The notes under the pieces are model-generated. The model was not told the origin of the DNA. It worked only from the letters and a program-made list of their open reading frames with translations, and did no database searches. DNA of 64,000 nt from positions 5,471,770 to 5,535,769 of the forward strand of contig CM057142.1 of assembly GCA_029964075.1 (NCBI GenBank), read 5' to 3'. Shown here piece by piece: positions 38,001-47,100 of this stretch. Position numbers and translations under genes: made by a program. Source of the stretch: Patiria pectinifera (lineage: Eukaryota > Echinodermata > Asteroidea > Valvatida > Asterinidae). Numbering within the stretch: position 1 is the stretch's first letter; each line of letters opens with the position of its first letter.

Positions 38001-41000
38001 TATAACCAGCCTAAACAAACATACATGTACATTATTTTTTTCTCATTTCAATACAAACTTACTTGTTATTTGTGCATGGGAATGACCATGTGCGCCACCG
38101 ATCTGATCCACCAGTAGCATGAAAACAAATCCCAGAACTAATGACACCCCTATAACATAGTGGAGCTCTGCTTCGTTGTGTGTACTGTGAGTGTGAGCGT
38201 GGGCTTCTCCATTTGCTTCGTGGGGGTTGCCATCGGCCGGCTGCCCTCCCGCCTGGTTTTCTGCCCCTACAGCTGGCGGGTTCACAACGTGAACGTGTGA
38301 TTCTGTAGTAAAGCACAGTCGACGATGAATGTAAAATTCAATATTGGGTTTTGCCGTTCACCGACGTAATTTCATAACCACTGTATTTTCAGTGCTGTCC
38401 AAAGGCTTGTGAGAAAAATACACAAGGTTACTCTGGTGGGACTCAAACCCATGACCTCCTACTTACTAGTGCAGACGTCTTACCACTTGACCACAGAGCT
38501 TGCCAGAGTTGGCTGGCTGGTCCAAATCAAATCAAACAGCACGCACCACAACCAATCACTATATGATGGGAATTTTCACATCGGGGAGATGCACATTCAT
38601 ATCAATACTGGGTTTAACGCTGACACTTTATACTTGGTGAACTTTGTAAAATAGATTTGAACAAGCAACCAGTCCTGTATTAAATCCAACACAAGTCCGT
38701 ACAAGTCATCACAAGTCCTCACAAACCATCCAGTCTCAAGTCAAGTCACAAGCTATTCAACTTTATCTTCAAGCAAACTTGAATCCTTGATCCTGATTGG
38801 TTGATCCATGACAATAATAGTGTGATACATGTATTATAATACCACAGTCTATGCTATTCCAAGATGCACGTGCCAATCCTGCTCCATGCACGTGTAATAG
38901 GATAACCGCTGAAAAGTTTGTGTACAGCGTCCGTGTTCCATCTTTACTATGTTTCAAGTTTGCTTGAAGACAAATTTGTTATCGCACGAGCGCGAGTGGA
39001 ACACGGAAAATGTAGTGGGTCTGCGTCCCACATGCCATACAGACACACTATATAATTCCATATTCCACTCACGCTCGTGGGATAACTAATAGAACTGTGT
39101 CAAAGGCATTTCTTTATAAATGTTCATACTTTTCACTTGTGACTAGACTTCGGTGTGTGACCAGACTTGTAATGGACTAAACTTTTAACAAACAAACAAA
39201 CAAACAAACAAACAAGGTACTGTACAGATGAAAAAAACAATCAGCTTTAGATTTTTTGTGTGTGGAAAATATCAAATTATCCAAGCTTCTGGATAGTTTG
39301 AATATTAAATGACAAGTGTACTTTATTTTGAAATTAGGAGTGTAACAACATCAGTTTTACACAATATGATATGTATCACTATCACGATACTGAAGCCATG
39401 ATGCAGGTTTCTTTTTTATTGTGAACTTAAGTTAGGCAATTGTGGCAGCTGTTTGACTTGTACAATTGTATTGTATTCATTTACAAGATGTCCGCATGCA
39501 GTGCATGCATATTGTTGGTTTAATTTTTAAGCCAGTGAACCCCTTAAGTTTTTTGAGGACGTGAATTTGCTACAGCTGCTTATTAGCTTTCAACTTTCAC
39601 TTTCAAACCAGTTTGAAATGGTTGATGTATTTTTCACAATTACGAGATGTATTACCAAATAAACCATGGAGGGAAACTGACTAGGCAAATGATAATCATT
39701 TTAAAGTTGAACAAAGAAATTGAACTCAGCTAGATTTGAGCTGGATAGCTCAGTCGGAAGAGCACCGCAATGGTAATCTGGAGGTTGCACGTTCAAATTC
39801 TGTTTTTGTTCAACTTTAAAAAGATGCATTAAACTATGTGTGGGGGAACACTTCTTTTTTTGGCCCTTGTAAAAAATATCATTTGCCACAAACATGCATA
39901 TATGAAGAGTGAAAGAAAAGTTGTTTTGAAATAAAAGTTGTTTTTAAACTGTTACTACTGGGAATTGATTCCTCAAAAAGGTGGAATCATGGTTCTTGGT
40001 TTGGAAATTCTGATTTGGAATTCTGACCTGGAATCACCCAACCTATTTCAATATTGAGGCAATTTTTGTCATACACAGTATTGAGTCCCAAATTTTTTGA
40101 GTAGTACTCTGAAGATCTATTGGCCAATGAGGGTGACAAACGAAATAGTCAGAAACAGGGCTCAGACAGAGACCATCAGCACACTGATTCGTCAGAGACG
40201 GTGGAGATGGATCGGACATGTGTTGCGCATGGACCCGAGCCAAAACCCACGCATTGCGCTGACCTGGGCACCTGAAGGGAAGAGGAGGAGAGGAAGACCA
40301 AAGGAGACATGGAGAAGGACTGTGGAGAGAGAGAGGATGGAAATGGGGTTTACATCATGGTCAGAGGCTGGCATTGCTGCGAGTGACCGGAGTGCTTGGC
40401 ATAAACGAGTGACTGGCCCAATTCTCCCAAAGGAGACACGGAATTAAGTCAAGTAAGTCAAGACTCGGTGTGCCAAATGCCATGCTTGTATGGCACAATC
40501 CCATGGACTACATGTATCTGCCGTACTATTTGTAAAGCATAATCAGTTTACTAGTGCAGTACTCACTCCAACAGATTCCAACAAAACATGCTGTTGGATT
40601 TTGAAGGTTTTTGGGGGTGGTTAGGATTGAACATTTCACTGACGATGGTTACCTTGTGTCGTTCCCGCAAATAATGTGTGTACTCCCTCTGGAATTATGA
40701 CAGCCAATGCTGTGCCAACAAGTAGACCTGCCCCCAGGACTGTTACAAATCTCATCTTGCTCTATGGGAGAAGGGAAAAAAAACCAGCATAAATATCACT
40801 TTAGATGCTGATAACGCAGACTGCAATCTGCAGCCCCTTGATTTACCCGATGGAGAATTTGTACCAATACAGACACAGAATTGTTGTACACAAATGGTAG
40901 TCCCTAGTAATAGAGAAAGCATTGCGCCAGCAATGTTACTATCATGGAAAATAATGGCACTTTTGTTGGAAAAAAAAAAGAAAAAAAAAGTGCTGTGGAC

Positions 41001-43434
41001 ATTTGGCCAGTGCCTGGTTCTCTTTAAGTAAATGTAAAAGAGGATTGCATACGACTCTTTCAATTCTAGACTAGTCTCTGGGGAAAAAAATTCATTTTTT
41101 CACTTCAGCTGGTGGAGTGAAATATGTACTGCAGCCGTGTAGGGCTAGGCCGGGGGGGGGGGGGGGCAGAACGTATGGGTGCCCCCAGCGGGAACGTGTC
41201 TCATTTGCTTCATCAACAGAAGCGCGCTCACATCGCAGGCAAGAAAACCCATTGTATTGTATACAACGCTATCCGTACACCACTCACACACGGAGCCTGC
41301 ACGCAGAGCTACATGTAGATAGCCACCGTAGCTACAGCGCGCCGGGCCCTACAACGCTGTCCGTACACACTCACACATGGAGCCGGCACACACAGCTAGA
41401 AAGCCACCGTAGCTACAGCGCGCCGGGTCCTACAACGCTATCCGTACACCACTCACACACGGAGCCTGCACACAGAGCTAGATAACCACCGTAGCTACAG
41501 CGCGCCAGGCCCTACAACGCTGTCCGTACACCACTCACGCACTTAGCCTGCACACAGAGCTAGATAGCCACCGTAGCTACAGCGCGCCGGGCCCTACAAC
41601 GCTGTCCGTACCCCACTCACACACGGAGCCTGCACACAGAGCTAGATAGCCACCGTAGCTACAGCGCGCCGGGCCCTACAACGCTATCCATACACCACTC
41701 ACACACAGAGCCTGCACACAGAGCTAGATAGCCACCGTAGCTCCAGCGCGCCGGGCCCTTCAACGCTATCCATACACCACTCACACACAGAGCCTGCACA
41801 CAGAGCTAGATTATAGCCACCGTAGCTACATCGCGCCGGGCCCTACAACGCTATCCGTACACCACTCACACACGGAGCCTGCACACAGAGCTAGATAGCC
41901 ACCGTAGCTACAGCGCACGGGCCCTGCATGCTTTTCAAAACGGCACGATAGCGTATTTAATACAATGCTCAACGGTCGACAACGCACATGGCTGTTTTCG
42001 AAACCTCGACTTCGTCTTCGGCTTCGCCTCTGAATTCTGAACCACTGAGATGCAAACCAAGCGGAATTGTTCAACTCTTGGTTTCGTATCAACCGACTGA
42101 TAGTTCTTGAAGCATTAACAGGTGCCAACATCTAACTGGAGTCCCCAGAGTTGCCTTTCAGCAGCCTTAACTTTTCTTAACCCGAAACGAAGCCAGAGTT
42201 TTGAAAAGGCCCATAGACAGTCACCACGCAAACACACCGAGCCAGTCGAGTTTCTAGTTACAAACAACGTTATCGCTTACTCGTTGAGCCAGGCACCAGA
42301 CTGTGATACAGCAATAAACGTTGGAGATAAACCATTTTGATTTTCTTCAAGTTCATAAATTTGGCCAAAAAACAGTCATGTTGAACTGAGCGACTCTGGA
42401 GTAAAGATGAGACCTCTGATATTCCTTTCAAGGAATAAAAACGAAACGTTAAAAAGGTGTTTCCATAAAAAAGATCATTTTTGTGCGGGGATTACAGGGG
42501 CGTAATTGATGGTGCTACTATACACGGTAGGTGCATTGATCACGTGTCGGCATACATTATTCACTGCACGATAGAAGTAACGAAGTAAATACAGATTCTT
42601 TTCTAGAATACCCCTAAAACTATGGGTCTTACACGTAAGACCCATAGTTCTAGGGGTAAGACTAATAGTAATAGTAATACACATTCGGTATAGAACAAGT
42701 GCTTGAATATATTAGTATTATCACCATTTTGCACACCCCTGTTTTATGAATGGTATAGGCACACAGACCATCGTTCGAGTTCTTCTCAGGGTAATCCTTA
42801 CCTTTAGGACTCTGTTCCTATATAAGGTTAAAAGACTCACCAAAAACAGCTGACTAAATTACACTCAAAAGTGACATTCTGATATTTCTTGACACATTTG
42901 AACAGTTGCCAATGACTTCTTCTGAATATCAGCAGGTTTAATTTTGTGGAAAGCGGGTAGGGCTTTGTTTTATGAGGGGGAAAAGGGGGTAAAAGACGAC
43001 AATGACAAACAGAAAATAGTTAGCAAGATAGCGAACTGCTAAAAAAGGTAGGAAAGTCACATTTTCTTTGACTAGGCCCCCTAACATGCCTAACAATAAA
43101 CATACATGTAACAATGAAATCTGAAGCAAAAAGACTGCATTACTCCTTTAGCCTGCAAAAGTCACTTAGGTACTGGACAGTCATCTGCAAAAGTAAGTTT
43201 TGAACAGAACTCGTAAAAAATAGGGGTGTCCTAAAGATAAGGATTACCCTTCTCAGACGCTCCACCCCCCTCCCCCCCCGGCTAGGCCATGTAGGCCTAC
43301 TGATGAAATTTGTACGATAAATTTTGTACACAACTTGCCTCAGAAAGCGGTACCGTAAGAGGTATTGTTCCAGCGATGTAGCATCCAATTAACATAGCAA
43401 AAGATAGCGCTAATATTCCCCAGGCGTCCTCCAT
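31840..43434 (-). CDS. SLC39A9: SLC39A9 (ZIP9) zinc transporter, complete, 7 exons, 326 aa
   Basis: ZIP9 is a ZIP-family transporter that moves zinc into the cytosol from the Golgi or outside the cell; in vertebrates it also acts as a membrane androgen receptor. Coding exons are 43434-43339, 40761-40653, 38302-38063, 36903-36826, 36162-36080, 33528-33394 and 32079-31840. All phases join and total 981 nt including TAA. The N-terminus [20 protein letters not shown] is the first membrane helix. Exon 3 holds the His-rich loop (HAHTHSTH) followed by [20 protein letters not shown]. Exons 4-5 form the metal-binding helices with LVVHAAADG and IMLHKAP. Exon 7 carries [20 protein letters not shown] and ends GHHH. 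Length is close to human ZIP9 (307 aa). Intron 1 uses a GC donor and exon 4 has a tandem acceptor. Identity is certain; exon boundaries are predicted by eye. Confidence 0.96.
33394..33528 (-). CDS. SLC39A9: SLC39A9 exon 6
   Basis: Encodes [40 protein letters not shown] and FGLSH in 45 codons; acceptor GAACACAG, donor CAC|GTAAGT. The true frame is masked by a longer open frame on the same strand. Confidence 0.93.
33569..34117. mobile_element. TTAA element with AGTCCATCATTTG ends, intact copy
   Basis: TTAA-AGGTACAGTCCATCATTTG at the left; the right end is the complement of TTAA-AGCCAGAGTCCATCATTTG. It sits in the SLC39A9 intron between exons 5 and 6, about 40 bases from exon 6. A second copy is at 59094-60101. 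Confidence 0.8.
34187..34622. repeat. Diverged 100-bp inverted repeat
   Basis: 34187-34285 (GAACCGAAAATGTCTGAAAT...ATTTGGTCACC) pairs with the complement of 34525-34622, spacer about 240 bases. TTTCAGACA/TGTCTGAAA motifs recur throughout. Probably an old foldback element. Confidence 0.65.
35690..36060. repeat. TTCGAATA-rich transposon-like remnant
   Basis: TGTACGAATATTTGA near the start and GAGTATTCGAATAGGCG near the end suggest a decayed inverted-repeat element. Boundaries are unclear; it lies immediately downstream of SLC39A9 exon 5 in transcript order. Confidence 0.35.
36080..36162 (-). CDS. SLC39A9: SLC39A9 exon 5 (metal-site helices)
   Basis: Encodes [20 protein letters not shown] then FIAIMLHK; acceptor CTCACCAG, donor AAG|GTAGAA, phase 0. 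Together with exon 4 it completes the HAAADG and LHKAP motifs that hold the transport-site ligands in ZIP proteins. Confidence 0.94.
36298..36450. mobile_element. Fragment of the ACCAGTTCGCG-ended MITE
   Basis: AACCAGTTCACATCGATGAC, TTTTGCGGTATTTAGAATG and GACCTGCTCGCAGCGAGCGA match the arms of the intact element at 52576-52820. Confidence 0.6.
36490..36618 (+). mobile_element. TTAA element, CCCTCC-ended family, partial
   Basis: Right half only: CAGTCACAGCCATCCTGC, AAACAGTCACTTGGTTG and the end GGAGGG-TTAA. Confidence 0.6.
36826..36903 (-). CDS. SLC39A9: SLC39A9 exon 4
   Basis: Encodes [20 protein letters not shown] followed by VVHAA; donor GCAG|GTATGT, phase 1. The acceptor reads CCCAGCAG, so splicing can occur at 36903 or at 36900, adding or dropping one residue in frame. 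Confidence 0.92.
36901..36906 (-). promoter_or_regulatory. NAGNAG tandem splice acceptor, SLC39A9 exon 4
   Basis: The reverse strand reads CCCAGCAG|GTG. Both AGs keep the frame; the split codon gives Thr-Gly-Glu or Ser-Glu. Confidence 0.7.
38063..38302 (-). CDS. SLC39A9: SLC39A9 exon 3 (His-rich loop)
   Basis: Acceptor TTTACTACAG; the split codon gives E, then [12 protein letters not shown], a low-complexity Gly/Ala/Gln stretch, [11 protein letters not shown], helix [20 protein letters not shown] and [12 protein letters not shown]. Donor ACAA|GTAAGT, phase 1. The extra Pro/Gly-rich stretch explains most of the length excess over the human protein. Confidence 0.95.
38425..38510 (-). mobile_element. 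tRNA-like SINE head
   Basis: Reverse strand: CTGTGGTCAAGTGGTAAGAC (A-box region), then GTCATGGGTTTGAGTCCCAC (B box) and CAGAGTAA. In SLC39A9 intron 2. Confidence 0.6.
39188..39215. repeat. (AACA)n microsatellite
   Basis: Seven perfect AACA units in SLC39A9 intron 2. Confidence 0.9.
39699..39821. mobile_element. Inverted repeat enclosing a decayed tRNA-like sequence
   Basis: TTTTAAAGTTGAACAAA and its complement TTTGTTCAACTTTAAAA flank GAGCTGGATAGCTCAGTCGG...GTTCAAATTC, a relative of 22237-22309. The right flank of that copy also carries a CAACTTTGAAAA relic. Confidence 0.7.
40097..40447 (+). pseudogene. Non-LTR retrotransposon ORF2 C-terminal fragment
   Basis: The open frame contains [32 protein letters not shown] and [10 protein letters not shown], the post-reverse-transcriptase tail common in LINE ORF2 proteins of marine animals. 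The RT domain is missing, the frame starts without ATG, and it lies in SLC39A9 intron 2. It is a 5'-truncated LINE copy in the opposite orientation to the host gene. Confidence 0.8.
40653..40761 (-). CDS. SLC39A9: SLC39A9 exon 2
   Basis: Acceptor CCCATAG precedes [20 protein letters not shown], then [16 protein letters not shown]; donor CAAG|GTAACC, phase 1. This is the second membrane helix with the ZIP-typical IPEG(V/I)H motif. Confidence 0.95.
41250..41932. repeat. 82-bp tandem repeat, about 8 units, in SLC39A9 intron 1
   Basis: Units start ACAACGCTATCCGTACACCA and include CACACGGAGCCTGCACACAG and CCACCGTAGCTACAGCGCGC; starts at 41263, 41351, 41432, 41514, 41597, 41678, 41760 and 41845. 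CpG-rich, unlike the surroundings. Confidence 0.95.
42609..42658. repeat. 24-bp near-perfect palindrome
   Basis: Arms built on AACTATGGGTCTTAC, one mismatch in 24 and a 2-base centre, in SLC39A9 intron 1. Confidence 0.9.
43337..43338 (-). promoter_or_regulatory. GC-type 5' splice site of SLC39A9 intron 1
   Basis: The donor reads GAG|GCAAGT. Protein alignment requires the exon to end at ...PLSE and exon 2 to begin SKMR, so no nearby GT donor fits. GC-AG introns are a known minor class that keep strong flanking consensus, as here. Confidence 0.8.
43339..43434 (-). CDS. SLC39A9: SLC39A9 exon 1
   Basis: Encodes residues 1-32, ending PLTVPLSE. The ATG at 43434-43432 is the only start that gives the family N-terminus. 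The exon ends GAG followed by GCAAGT, a GC donor in otherwise ideal context, and is phase 0. Confidence 0.93.
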
Positions 43435-44153
43435 TATTGTTTACACTAAATCAAGATCCAAAGTACCAAAATTTTCTTTTTTGACAGTCAATCGGAACAT
43501 CGGAACTAGCCCAGCTGCCTACATGTACTCCGATCCGCTATTGACAACGTGTACGATATCTTTATGCGTGATCGATCGTGATCACTGCAGTGCATGCAGT
43601 GCAGTACTTAGTCTGGTTCTAAATTGTGAGCTCAACAATACGCACAAGATTGCTACTTTCCGATTGGGTACCACACTTCCGGACTTAAGAATCAGACGGT
43701 ATACATTTCATGAACTCTTGAAAAGTAAACAATGTCTTTTATTCCTTTTATATAAAAAAAAAAGTACAAATAGAAAAAGAGCCAAATTCAATCAATTCGA
43801 AATCTAATCATACCCACTTAAAATTCTTCAATTCACGAATTTTACACTCAGTTACATTATCGTATAATCGATGCAAAAATAAAGTTTGGTTTGATATTGA
43901 ATAAGCAACAGCCGTCGGATATTAACTAATAAAAACCACGCTAGCTAGCTGGCGCTAGTTGAACGTAAGTGGCGCTCTCAACATGCAACGGTATTCGTCG
44001 TCCACGTCGAGAGCTGGATGTGGCAGCTGCAGCAAAAAGTGATCGAAATCATCTTCTCATTAACACGTCTCTTCAACTAGAAAAACGTCGAACGGCATAA
44101 TATAGACCAATTTGACGTTTGGAGCAGATTCCCAAGAATTTTCTTTTCTCAAA
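43435..44153. promoter_or_regulatory. Bidirectional promoter region between SLC39A9 and ERH
   Basis: The two start codons face away from each other about 720 bases apart. The interval is richer in CpG than its surroundings (43970-44100) and no transposon ends were recognised in it. No convincing TATA box was seen. It must contain both 5' UTRs and probably one shared promoter. Confidence 0.6.
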
Positions 44154-44156
44154 ATG
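44154..44156 (+). CDS. ERH: ERH exon 1, tentative: start codon only
   Basis: Exon 2 opens right at codon 2 (AHTILLIQP), so exon 1 should end with ATG next to a GT donor. CTCAAAATG|GTACGG at 44154 is a suitable ATG-GT in the divergent promoter region. The donor is only moderate and no transcript is available to confirm it. Confidence 0.35.
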
Positions 44157-47100
44157 GTACGGTGTGAAACCCTTTTCAAGCTTTTGAAATGTTCGATAGG
44201 CGAGTTCGACCCACACAATCACACTTTTTTCACAGGCTTGTTTTATGTTGGACCACCATGCGATATGCATGGCCAGATGGCATTGCATTCTGGGTAGTGT
44301 CGATTTACAGACTAAGTACAATTTTATAAACAAAATGATTTTCACTCAACATTGGGCACTGCATAAATGGAAATCAGCCCTGGGGCAATGGTATATATAG
44401 ATGCAAATGTACATTGTAGGTTTTGATGCTTTAATTATCATTTGTTTAATTTTCGTTTGAGAACGTGCGCACGTTGCATGCAAGCGTTACCTGCACAGAT
44501 TATGGAGGATCGAAGATATTTGATTTTCAGAAGGCATTATTAATTAGGCCTACATATTTTGCCCACATGGATGAGTTTACGCAGGAAATTAACATATATA
44601 TTTTCGTGTAGCTAATTTTCGTGTTGTGTTTTGTCATCTTCGTCGCTGTTCCACACAAAACAATTCAACACCCTGCACTCTATGGTCTACCAACAATTTT
44701 TTTGTTGGTTTTAAACATTGCCAACTAGTCGGATAACTTATGTGAGTCAAATGACCTAAGGCCAAAAAAAAAAATATTCGGTCTCTGGTCAGACCAAAGT
44801 TCCGGAATTGACGCGGCCACGCGGCTTTTTTTTTTCATTTATTTTTTTTCTTTTTTTCTTCAAGCTTGGATTGTACAGACAAGGTGGGGTACTATTTTGC
44901 TTTTTTGGTGTCCTCATGTACATTGGTGTCCTCCATAATTTGCCATGGTGCTTTTGATCATTTGCCTTGGTGCAATTTCCCATTCCTTGGTGCTCTTTGG
45001 TAAAAAAAAATATGAGGAGGTGCGGAAATAGAGGGCGCTCTTGGAGCTACCGCGGAACATTTTGGAGAAAAAAAAATCTTGACGCGCATGATTAAAATCG
45101 ACCCGCGCGCTGACCAGAAACCGCTTTATTATTTTTTTTTGGCCTAATTTAGGATTTTTTCTCTTAATAGGAACAGGGCCCGCAACTTCATAATCAGCAA
45201 TAATTAATTGCCCCTAATTTTCGTAAATGTCATACATACTCGGTTTTTGCCCTTATCTTTTGTTCTCACTAGTCACTAGCCAATCGGACTAGTGAAACAG
45301 ACTCTAGGTCTCATCCATGGACCTTTTCACTAGTCTGCAACAGTTTTTAAATTTTTGCACCAGAATGCCATTTATAAACAACCATGTTATTTACAATAAT
45401 TTTGACTTGCCAGGCGGACTACTTAGGGATTGGTTTTGACTAGTCCACCACTGGTTTTAGTTTTACTCGCATTTGGTGAGTGGACTACCACTAAGGTCAA
45501 ACTCTGCATACTGCCTTGATTTTGCTGAAATAACACTAATGCAAACTGTAACGCAATAGACTATGGAAGCCTATATTTATGGCAGTGAAACATGGCATTG
45601 CAGATGTAAGGTTTTTAATTAGCAGTTTGATCACGGGGGATTGTTGCTCAATAATAATGATTAGGATCCAGGCGAGTAATTCTGAAGTGCGTGCCAGTGA
45701 CCTAATTTGATCATAAATGTTTGTGGGGGTTTTAGCGGGTTTGTTTTTGTTTGTCCCCAAATCTTCCTCTTACTGTGTTTAATCATGGAAAACCTTACTT
45801 TTCATTGTCTTTCCTTCTTATTCATGACTCAAACCGAACAATTTATTTTTCAGGCACACACCATTCTCCTCATCCAGCCAGGGCCAGCTGAGACGAGAAC
45901 GTACTCGGATTATGACTCCGTTAAAGACTGCATGGAAGGTGAGAGGATGTTATGCCCAACTGTAGTAATGACCCCAATTATAGTTGAGATTGTCCCAACT
46001 GGGACAACGATTTAGTTCAGGCATAACAGATATCCACATATCTGAGGCAGAAACTTTGTATACTGACACTGTGCTTGCATGTACATTGTGCCCAGCTTTT
46101 ATACGTAAAACTACTTCATGATTAGTCATGATTTACTGACATTAATACACATGTTCGTTCAATGTATTTGGTTTAGGCAACTGTGTATAAACTTCAGGAC
46201 CTAATCCATTTGAATCCCTGGAAATTTATGAGTTTTTTTTTTTTCCCTCTCAATTGGGTTCAGGAGTGTGCAAGATCTATGAAGAACACCTGAAGCGATG
46301 CAACCCCAACAGCCCGTCCATCACATACGACATCGGCCACTTGTTCCAATTCATTGATGACCTGAAAGACCTCAGCTGTCTAGTGTAAGTGTCCCTATCC
46401 ATGTCTTCTCTCTTTTTCACCTATTGTTTGATTCGAGGGATTATATTTAGAAATTAAGTTACAACATGAGGTAAATAGACATGAATCACAAGGCAGAGTC
46501 TGCCCTTACCTCTGCAGTTTTAAAAGATTTGGCAAAGTAGTAAGAGGCTGGAGACTAGGACCAATTTTAGGAACTTGTTCAACACAAAACTTTGCTTACC
46601 AAAATAGGTTACCAGGCAGTGTGACTGGCGACTATTTTTCAGCCATTTTTTGCACTCTACATAGCATCATCTAGGCCTATCCCTTGATTTTATTTTACTC
46701 AGCATTTCTTAGAAATTTGGCCTAGCAAAATGTATTCCTTGAAATGTTTGAAAAATGTTTGGAGCACTTTCCAGATGTACAGATTTGTCTTTGAATGGGA
46801 TTCCTTGATTTGTTGCCAATAAATCATCAAGTAAATAAACAATTTGAAGCATTCATGTGTTTCAGTTGAATGAATTCAAAATCTTATAGGACCTGTCTGT
46901 GGTCTTTTACAACCTCACAGATTTTGCAGATTGGAAAAAAGCCATTGACAAGAAATATAATAGTTTGGTATCCTGAGAAATATTCACATATATGTAAATG
47001 TTAAAAGTTGATAAAGTTGTATAAAAGTAACCATTTCTAAGAGTACATGTACTGAGGGAGTCAGGCAGTGTTTCAACTACATGAAAAGTTATTTTGTAAA

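Noticed and set aside
41117-41485. Open frame of 122 codons (+)
   Set aside because: Lies in the 82-bp tandem repeat; periodic translation and wrong strand for the host gene.
41250-41932. CRISPR-like array
   Set aside because: The units are contiguous tandem repeats without unique spacers, in a eukaryotic intron.
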